DNA from: Butyrivibrio sp. VCD2006
GTDB taxonomy: Bacteria > Bacillota > Clostridia > Lachnospirales > Lachnospiraceae
Assembly: GCF_000423925.1 (NCBI RefSeq)
Contig: NZ_AUIX01000027.1
Coordinates: forward strand, 1 to 64,000
Direction of reading: 5' to 3'
Length of the DNA: 64,000 nt
A program made the translations under genes and the position numbers. Positions within the stretch are counted from its first letter, which is position 1. Each line of letters opens with the position of its first letter. Positions 24,945-31,048 of this stretch are shown piece by piece. The notes beneath the pieces were generated by a model. It was not told where the DNA came from and searched no databases. It saw only the letters and a list, made by a program, of their open reading frames with translations.

Positions 24945-25958
24945 ATGAAAATAGAAGTTTATAAAAAGATAGTAAAGGCGGCAGGAATTGAGGCTGGAGA
25001 CCTTGTGCTTGTACAGTATTGGATGGAGGATAGCTTTAGTGATGATATCGCTTATCTTCAGGCGCAAATCGCTGCTGCAGGCGCAACCCCGGTGATGGTA
25101 GTACAGAATATCAAGGTGAGCCAGCTTATAAATGAAAATGCAACAGAGAATACCTATGATGATAAGTTTTTCAAATTGTATGAGGACGCAGATGTTGTAA
25201 TCGATCTTATGGAGAGACCGATTGGAGTCTTGTCAAAGCCCTTAGAGCCCGGGAAGATGCAGCTCCTTTCCGGATATATGAGAAGACTTTTTGAGACCTG
25301 TGCTACCAAGAAAAAAATGCTTCAGCTCAGAGTGCCAACTGAAACCATGGCAGGCAAGGAAGGACTTGAGTTCGAGGATTATAAGGCGCGCATGGAAGCT
25401 GCCATGGACATCGATTATGATGCTCTTAAGGAAAAGTGTGGAGAGCTTAAGGCTACCAATGAGAACTACAGCGGTGTTACAATTAAGACCTGTGATGGAA
25501 AGTATTCTCTTGAAATGACTTTTGGTGACAGAAAATGGGATATCGATGCAGGAGATGGTGATCTTCCCTGTGGCGAGATCAGTATTGCACCGATTGAGAG
25601 CGGGACAAACGGCGAAGTGTATTTTGATAAGATTTATCTTCCGGATGCTGAAAATCCAAAGGCCAGATACGAATTCAACAAGGTTGTTCTCACAGTTAAG
25701 GATGGCGTTATTGAGCACTCGGACAATGATGAGCTAAACGAGGTTCTTTCATCCTATGGCAAAGAAAACAGCACCGTATGTGAGCTTGGAATCGGTATGA
25801 ATCCGGGTGTGACTAGCCTCTGCGGCTGCGCAGTTCTCGATGAAAAGATGATCGGAACCTTCCACATCGGAATTGGTGATAACACAATGTTAGGCGGAGA
25901 AAATGAAGCGGATTTCCATAACGACCTGATTGGCGTTGGAGAATATTTTTGGAAATAA
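24945..25958 (+). CDS. M29-type aminopeptidase-like protein
   Basis: 337 residues from ATG 24945, or 340 from ATG 24936; AAAGGAG ends at 24933, so spacing slightly favours the second. The C-terminal half has the M29 metal-ligand pattern: LPCGEISIAPIES, CELGIGMNPGV, GTFHIGIGDN and NEADFHNDLIG, supplying two Glu, two His and an Asp. It is shorter than typical M29 aminopeptidases (about 400 residues). Catalysis is plausible because the ligands are kept, but the substrate is unknown. First gene of an operon with an ArsR-type repressor, which is unusual company for a peptidase. Confidence 0.7.
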   Translation: MKIEVYKKIVKAAGIEAGDLVLVQYWMEDSFSDDIAYLQAQIAAAGATPVMVVQNIKVSQLINENATENTYDDKFFKLYEDADVVIDLMERPIGVLSKPLEPGKMQLLSGYMRRLFETCATKKKMLQLRVPTETMAGKEGLEFEDYKARMEAAMDIDYDALKEKCGELKATNENYSGVTIKTCDGKYSLEMTFGDRKWDIDAGDGDLPCGEISIAPIESGTNGEVYFDKIYLPDAENPKARYEFNKVVLTVKDGVIEHSDNDELNEVLSSYGKENSTVCELGIGMNPGVTSLCGCAVLDEKMIGTFHIGIGDNTMLGGENEADFHNDLIGVGEYFWK

Positions 25959-25974
25959 ATTAGGAGATAATATT

Positions 25975-26325
25975 ATGAGTGAAAAAATAAATGAGTTTTA
26001 TGCTTTCCTTGACGGGAGAAAGGAGCAGGTTCTTTCAGAAGTAAAGAATCTTGCGGCAGATAATCGCATGGATGAGAGTAACATCCTTAAGGCTAAGGCC
26101 AATATCTATGATATCTGCAAGGCTGTGTTTGGCGTTGCATCAAAAGGAACCTCTGAGGATATGGTTAAGGATGCGTTTTTCTCAAAATTCAGCAATATTA
26201 CAGGCCAGTGGGAGTCATCCCTTGAAAAGGCCAAGGCCCATGATGATACACACAAGATACTTATCGAGGAAGCGAAGTTTTCAGCAGTTTCCGAGATAAA
26301 GGAGAAGGTAGAGGAATTGTTTTAA
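25975..26325 (+). CDS. small conserved hypothetical protein
   Basis: 116 residues, helical and charged, with no signal peptide, membrane segment or recognisable motif. TAGGAG precedes the ATG at 25975; the same frame extends back to 25930 inside the preceding gene, but that extension lacks a start signal. It lies 16 nt after the M29-like gene and 14 nt before the ArsR gene, so it belongs to that operon. Function not recognised. Confidence 0.65.
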   Translation: MSEKINEFYAFLDGRKEQVLSEVKNLAADNRMDESNILKAKANIYDICKAVFGVASKGTSEDMVKDAFFSKFSNITGQWESSLEKAKAHDDTHKILIEEAKFSAVSEIKEKVEELF

Positions 26326-26339
26326 GCAGGAGGTGTTAC

Positions 26340-26888
26340 ATGACTGAACAGCAGGCAATTGCACTGTTTAAATGTCTTGCGGACAAATCGCGAATACAGA
26401 TTCTGAAATCTCTGATGTCAGAGGATATGTACGTTGAGCGACTTTCGGAGAGACTTGGTCTCACAGCCGCAACCATATCCTTTCACCTTAAAAAGCTTGT
26501 GGATGCGGGAGCTGTAAAGTCCAGAAAAGAGCAGTATTATACGATCTACTCCATTAACGATGAAGTATTCAATGTATCAATGCTCGACATTTTGAAAGAG
26601 GAATCCGAGGAGGAAAATCTGCAAAAGGAGCGCGACGAGGCATACAGGAAGAAGGTCATAGACAGCTTCTTTGAGTATGGTAAGCTGAAAAGTATTCCCA
26701 CACAGCGAAAAAAGGAGAGAATCGTTCTTGAAGAAATTGCAAAAGCCTTCGAAAGCGGAAAGTGCTATACTGAGAGGGAGGTTAACATCATTATTGCTGA
26801 TTTTAATGATGATTTCTGCACTATCCGAAGGGATATGGTCGCAGAAAAGCTTCTTGTAAGGGATAAGATGACCTATAAAAAGGCCTGA
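26340..26888 (+). CDS. ArsR-family repressor with DUF2087 domain
   Basis: 182 residues. Residues 5-75 are an ArsR/SmtB winged helix (LFKCLADKSRIQILKSL, GLTAATISFHLKKLVDAGAV). Residues about 105-180 match DUF2087 (KKERIVLEEIAKAFESGKCYTEREVNIIIADFNDDFCTIRRDMVAEKLL). No clear metal-binding Cys cluster is present, so the signal need not be a metal. AGGAGG precedes the ATG. The dyad at the head of the operon is its probable operator. Confidence 0.85.
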   Translation: MTEQQAIALFKCLADKSRIQILKSLMSEDMYVERLSERLGLTAATISFHLKKLVDAGAVKSRKEQYYTIYSINDEVFNVSMLDILKEESEEENLQKERDEAYRKKVIDSFFEYGKLKSIPTQRKKERIVLEEIAKAFESGKCYTEREVNIIIADFNDDFCTIRRDMVAEKLLVRDKMTYKKA

Positions 26889-26948
26889 CAGGACTGCTTA
26901 GAATATTTGCGGGTGTCCGGTAATGATATAGAACAAAGGAGATTTGGT

Positions 26949-27503
26949 ATGATTCTTTTTATTAATGCTTGTGTAAGAAGTGATTCAAGAACAAAAAGAC
27001 TGGCAGATGCACTGCTTTCAAAGCTTGATGGAGAGGTGACAGAGCTTAAGCTTGAGGACGTGGACTTTAAGGTTACGGATGAAGAATTCCTAAAAAGAAG
27101 GGATTCTTTGCTTGCGGATAAAAAGTTTGATGACGATAGCTTTGCACTGGCAAGACAATTTGCCGAGGCTGACACAATAGTTATTGCTGCACCATACTGG
27201 GATCTTTCTTTTCCTGCTTCCTTAAAGCATTATATTGAGCATATAAATGCCATGGGAATAACCTTCGAATATACTCCCGAGGGCTTTCCTAAGCCTCTTT
27301 GCAAAGCAAATAAGCTTTACTACGTGATGACCGCAGGCGGAGGACTTGTTCCTGAAGAATACGGCTTTGGCTATATAAAGGAGCTTGCTCAGAGCTTCTA
27401 CGGAATCAAGGATGTACAGCTTATCAAGGCTACAGGACTTGATATAGTAGGCGCTGACATAGAGGCAATCATGAGTAAGGCCGAGAGCGATATCAGAATC
27501 TGA
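26949..27503 (+). CDS. flavodoxin-fold NAD(P)H-dependent oxidoreductase
   Basis: 184 residues from the ATG at 26949 (GGAG 8 nt upstream; the frame is open to 26907). ILFINACVRSDSRTKRLADA is the phosphate-binding start of the flavodoxin-like fold, and VIAAPYWDLSFPASLKHYIEH is the NAD(P)H dehydrogenase(quinone)/azoreductase motif that contacts FMN. It probably reduces quinones or azo compounds with an FMN cofactor. Last gene of the ArsR-controlled operon, 60 nt after the repressor. Confidence 0.82.
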   Translation: MILFINACVRSDSRTKRLADALLSKLDGEVTELKLEDVDFKVTDEEFLKRRDSLLADKKFDDDSFALARQFAEADTIVIAAPYWDLSFPASLKHYIEHINAMGITFEYTPEGFPKPLCKANKLYYVMTAGGGLVPEEYGFGYIKELAQSFYGIKDVQLIKATGLDIVGADIEAIMSKAESDIRI

Positions 27504-27596
27504 TGATTCATTAAAAAAACGGGGAATTTCATATATAGCATTAATCTCCTATTACTGTTATAATCTAGAAATGTTTTGCAATAGGAGGTAATAATA

Positions 27597-28487
27597 ATGA
27601 GAATTGCAGTTACTTATGATAATGGTCAGGTGTTTCAACACTTTGGACATACAGAAGAGTTCAAGATATACGAGGTTGAGGACGGAAAAGTAGTGTCCTC
27701 TGAGATCATCGGATCTGATGGACAGGGACATGGAGCCCTTGCGGGAGTTCTTGATAACAATAGTATTGACGTACTTATCTGTGGTGGTATCGGTGGTGGT
27801 GCCAAGAATGCTCTTGATGAAAAAGGTATTGAGCTTTGCGCAGGTGCAGAGGGTGATGCGGACGCAGCCGTTGAAGCTTATCTTAGAGGTGAGCTTGTAA
27901 ATACAGGCGTTAACTGTGATCACCACGGCGAGGATCACAACTGCTCAGATCACCATGAAGAAGGCCACTGTGGTCACGGCGCTGATGATGAGGAAGCAGG
28001 CTGCGGACACGAGGGCGGCTGCGGCGGTTGCAGCGGATGCCATTCAGCTCCGCCTATTGAAGGTAAGAATGTGGGCAAGATCTGCCGCACACATTACAAG
28101 GGAACCTTCAATGACGGAACTCAGTTCGATTCTTCCTATGACAGAGGAGAACCTCTTCAGTTTGTTTGCGGATCAGGAATGATGATCAGAGGCTTTGATG
28201 AGGCTGTTGCAAACATGGAAGTAGGTGAGACTGTAGACATTCACCTTATGCCTGAGCAGGCATACGGCGAAGCAGATCCTGCAGCGATTTTTACAGTTGA
28301 GATTGCTGAGATGCCCGGTTCAGAAGAACTTTCTGTTGATGAGCAGGTTTATCTTCAGGATATGTATGGAAGACCGATTCCTGTAAGAGTCGTAGCAAAG
28401 GATGAGAAGAACATCACCTTTGATGCCAACCATGAGATGGCAGGAAAAGAACTGAACTTTACAATTGAGCTTGTAGAAGTAGTTTAA
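27597..28487 (+). CDS. NifX/NifB-like domain fused to SlyD-type FKBP prolyl isomerase
   Basis: 296 residues. Residues 1-105 match the dinitrogenase iron-molybdenum-cofactor-binding fold (RIAVTYDNGQVFQHFGHTEE; VLICGGIGGGAKNALDEKGI). Residues 107-152 are a linker with nine His and seven Cys (for example HHEEGHCGHG, GGCGGCSGCH). Residues 155-296 are an FKBP domain with an inserted flap (THYKGTFNDGTQFDSS, MIRGFDEAVANMEVGE, MPEQAYGEADP), as in SlyD, a metal-handling chaperone. I infer a metallochaperone or metal-cluster carrier. AGGAGG precedes the ATG, and TATAAT at 27559-27564 is a possible -10. No nitrogenase genes are in the window. Confidence 0.85.
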   Translation: MRIAVTYDNGQVFQHFGHTEEFKIYEVEDGKVVSSEIIGSDGQGHGALAGVLDNNSIDVLICGGIGGGAKNALDEKGIELCAGAEGDADAAVEAYLRGELVNTGVNCDHHGEDHNCSDHHEEGHCGHGADDEEAGCGHEGGCGGCSGCHSAPPIEGKNVGKICRTHYKGTFNDGTQFDSSYDRGEPLQFVCGSGMMIRGFDEAVANMEVGETVDIHLMPEQAYGEADPAAIFTVEIAEMPGSEELSVDEQVYLQDMYGRPIPVRVVAKDEKNITFDANHEMAGKELNFTIELVEVV

Positions 28488-28498
28488 GGAATAAATAA

Positions 28499-29095
28499 AT
28501 GAATATTTACATTGATTTTGATGACTGCCTGTGTGAGACTGCCAGGAGCTTTTCCGATCTTGTTGAGAAGATGTTCGGGAAAATAGTGCCCTATGAGCAG
28601 GTGCAGTTTTTCAATCTGCAAAAATCCTATGATCTTAATGATGAGCAATATGAAAAGATGATGCTTGCAGGTCACACTCCGGAGGCACTTTTATCCATAG
28701 AAGAGACACCGGGTGCTTCAGAAACCATCAATAGCTGGATCGATGAGGGCCATGACGTCTCAATTATAACGGGACGCCCCAGCAGCGCCTTTGATGCATC
28801 ACGTAAATGGCTTGATCAGCACGGTCTTGAACGTGTTAAGCTGTACTGTCTTAACAAGTATGGACGTGACAATTTCATTAAAAATAGTGAGTTTAATCTT
28901 GAGCTTGAGGATTATTACAAGATGCATTTTGATTATGCAATTGAAGATTCACCTCTGGCGTTCAAGTTCTTTGATCATCTGCCGGATTTAAAGGTGCTTG
29001 TCTTTGACAGACCCTGGAATCAGGAGGCTGAGCTTCCGGGTGATGGGTATAAGCGCTGCACCGACTGGAAAATGATTAAGAGTATTGTGGGATAA
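28499..29095 (+). CDS. HAD-superfamily 5'-nucleotidase-like protein (NT5C type)
   Basis: 198 residues. It opens with IYIDFDDCLCE, the HAD motif I with two catalytic Asp residues, and has DVSIITGRPSS (motif II) and a later DYAIEDSPLAF (motif IV). Size and layout fit the 5'(3')-deoxyribonucleotidase (NT5C) family or a related HAD phosphatase. It starts 11 nt after the FKBP fusion gene, so the two are co-transcribed. The functional link is not obvious. Confidence 0.75.
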   Translation: MNIYIDFDDCLCETARSFSDLVEKMFGKIVPYEQVQFFNLQKSYDLNDEQYEKMMLAGHTPEALLSIEETPGASETINSWIDEGHDVSIITGRPSSAFDASRKWLDQHGLERVKLYCLNKYGRDNFIKNSEFNLELEDYYKMHFDYAIEDSPLAFKFFDHLPDLKVLVFDRPWNQEAELPGDGYKRCTDWKMIKSIVG

Positions 29096-29111
29096 GTGAA
29101 TATAAGTAAAT

Positions 29112-29148
29112 AAAACAGACCGAATCCTTTTGGGAATCGGTCTGTTTT
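29112..29148 (+). terminator. intrinsic terminator after the nucleotidase-like gene
   Basis: AAAACAGACCGA (29112-29123) pairs with TCGGTCTGTTTT (29137-29148). The stem is symmetric enough to serve the convergent Hpt gene as well. Confidence 0.85.
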
Positions 29149-29166
29149 TCTATTTAATAAATTCAT

Positions 29167-29499
29167 TTACAGATTTCTGATAGCATCTCTCTGACTTATC
29201 AGCTTTTCATAAAGTGGACCATAGTCCATGCTTTCTCTGGCGCGAAGATGCTCTGTGATTTCGTTTATGGTTTCATAAAGTGGAGTAAGAGCAAGATTCC
29301 CTATTACACCCTTAAGTGCATGAACCGTCTCAAAGGCTTCATCCAGATTGCCATCCTTAAGAAAACCTCCGAGGTTATCAAAGCGCTCATCGGAAATGCC
29401 AAGCTCTATCATTTCAAGATAGAAATCCTCCATTCCCATGCATCTTTCCAAGCCTTCTTCAGTATTTGCGCCAAATGCTTTAAGTGAATCTATTGTCAT
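29167..29499 (-). CDS. stand-alone histidine phosphotransfer (Hpt) protein
   Basis: 110 residues from the ATG at 29499, preceded by GAGGAG; the frame is open to 29529. An all-helical Hpt domain with the phosphoacceptor motif VHALKGVIGNLAL, His60. Hpt proteins relay phosphate between receiver domains of hybrid kinases and response regulators. It is divergent from a REC-GGDEF gene that is followed by two hybrid kinases with C-terminal receivers but no Hpt of their own, so it is the likely missing link in that phosphorelay. Confidence 0.88.
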   Translation of the reverse strand: MTIDSLKAFGANTEEGLERCMGMEDFYLEMIELGISDERFDNLGGFLKDGNLDEAFETVHALKGVIGNLALTPLYETINEITEHLRARESMDYGPLYEKLISQRDAIRNL

Positions 29500-29710
29500 A
29501 GCTTTCTCCTCTATAAAACACAGTTGCAATATTAATATTATACCTTAAAAACTCAATTATTCAAAAGAATATAGAATTTTAATATTTTTTTATACGTTTT
29601 TTCTTATTTGGAAAAATGTATATGGTACGATTTATTAAGAAGCCATTTTACACTAACCGGAGCGATTTATAGCCGGTAATTAATCCGGCGTTAAATTGCA
29701 GGAGATTACT

Positions 29711-31027
29711 ATGAAAGATCACAAAATCCTCATTGTGGATGATGAAATAATATCTCTTAGAATGACAGATAATATTCTGAAAAGCGAATATAAGACGGTT
29801 TGCGCATCCTCGGCTAAAGAAGCCATCAGCATCATTGAGGAGAGCCCGCCGGACCTGGTGCTTTCTGATCTTAGAATGCCTGAAATAGACGGATTCAAAT
29901 TCAGGATCATCGTTCAGGAAGAGCTTGGAAAGAATATTCCTTTTATGTTTATGACAGCTGACAAAAAGGATGAGACTGAAAGTAAAGGTTTCTCAATAGG
30001 TGCGATTGACTATATCAGGAAGCCTTTCAGGGCAGATGTTCTTCTTCGGCGTATATCTAATATTTTTGCGAATCTTGAACAGATAAAGGGGCTCAAGAAG
30101 GCAGCAGGAACTGATCCTATGACCGGGCTTTTAAACAAGAAGGCCTCCCAGGAAGAGATAGACAGTGTTTGTAAAAAGTTTGGCGGAGCGCTCATGATGA
30201 TAGATCTCGACAGCTTTAAGCCTGTAAATGATATCTATGGACATGACATGGGCGACAAAGTACTTATACGCTTCGCTCAGATTCTTTGCGCTGCAATCAG
30301 ATCCACTGATATCGCAGGTAGAATGGGCGGCGATGAGTTCGTCATTTACTGTAAGAACATCGATAGCGAAGAGATTGTGGCGAAAAAGTCCGATTTTATA
30401 AACGCGGAGATAGTTAAATCTGCAAAGGAACTGATGGGAGAGGATATGCAAATCCCACTGGGAGCATCCATCGGGTGTGCTTTTGCTCCAAATGAAGGAA
30501 AGGATTTCCTTACACTTTTCAAGAAGGCGGATAAAGCTCTCTATGATGTAAAACAAAACGGCAAGCATGGCTACAAGGTTTTCTTGGAAGAAAAAACTGA
30601 AGAAAAGAATGTAGATGAGAAAACCAAGGCTCTTTCTGCGGCAATGATGCTCATGGGAGAGAGAAGCCCTAAAAAAGGTGCTCTTGTGCTTAATACTGAG
30701 CAGTTAATGACAGTATATAGATTTTTGAACAGGATGGTATCAAATTACAGAAGCTCAGTATTTGTGCTTTTGTATACGATTGATGCCGATACAGGAGTAA
30801 ATATTGATGAAGCTACAAGCAGCTTTACTGAAATGGTCAGCGGCCTGCTAAGAGAAAGTGATGTAGTAACAAGGTATAGCAAAAATCAGACGATGGTAGT
30901 TTTGGTAAAAACGGAAGAGAGCGATATCAATGTTGTGATCGACAGAATAGACAGGAAGTGGGAGAGTAATGAATTCTTTGAAGATTGTACGCTCTCATAT
31001 GAGATCGACAGGTGTCGTGGGACATAA
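29711..31027 (+). CDS. response regulator with GGDEF output and a degenerate second GGDEF-like domain
   Basis: 438 residues from the ATG at 29711 (GCAGGAG upstream). REC domain 4-120 with acidic DDE, phosphoacceptor Asp53 (LSDLRMPEIDG) and KP (about 104). GGDEF domain about 130-295 with DPMTGLLNK, IDLDSFKPVNDIYGH, GGDEF at 206-210 and an RxxD inhibitory site (197-200). Residues about 315-438 look like a second cyclase-type fold without signature: YSKNQTMVVL occupies the place of the GGDEF loop. Expected output is phosphorylation-controlled c-di-GMP synthesis. Followed 21 nt later by the permease-kinase fusion. Confidence 0.88.
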   Translation: MKDHKILIVDDEIISLRMTDNILKSEYKTVCASSAKEAISIIEESPPDLVLSDLRMPEIDGFKFRIIVQEELGKNIPFMFMTADKKDETESKGFSIGAIDYIRKPFRADVLLRRISNIFANLEQIKGLKKAAGTDPMTGLLNKKASQEEIDSVCKKFGGALMMIDLDSFKPVNDIYGHDMGDKVLIRFAQILCAAIRSTDIAGRMGGDEFVIYCKNIDSEEIVAKKSDFINAEIVKSAKELMGEDMQIPLGASIGCAFAPNEGKDFLTLFKKADKALYDVKQNGKHGYKVFLEEKTEEKNVDEKTKALSAAMMLMGERSPKKGALVLNTEQLMTVYRFLNRMVSNYRSSVFVLLYTIDADTGVNIDEATSSFTEMVSGLLRESDVVTRYSKNQTMVVLVKTEESDINVVIDRIDRKWESNEFFEDCTLSYEIDRCRGT

Positions 31028-31048
31028 GTGATAATGGATTATTGTTAA

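Noticed and set aside
27546..27587. CTCCTATT (27546-27553) complementary to the AATAGGAG ribosome-binding region of the NifX-FKBP gene
   Set aside because: The upstream arm lies before the likely -10 box (TATAAT at 27559-27564), so it would not be in the transcript and cannot sequester the site.
28484..29095. FKBP-nucleotidase pair as a toxin-antitoxin unit
   Set aside because: The downstream protein has intact HAD catalytic motifs of a nucleotidase and the upstream one is a metal-linked chaperone fusion; nothing resembles a toxin-antitoxin pair.
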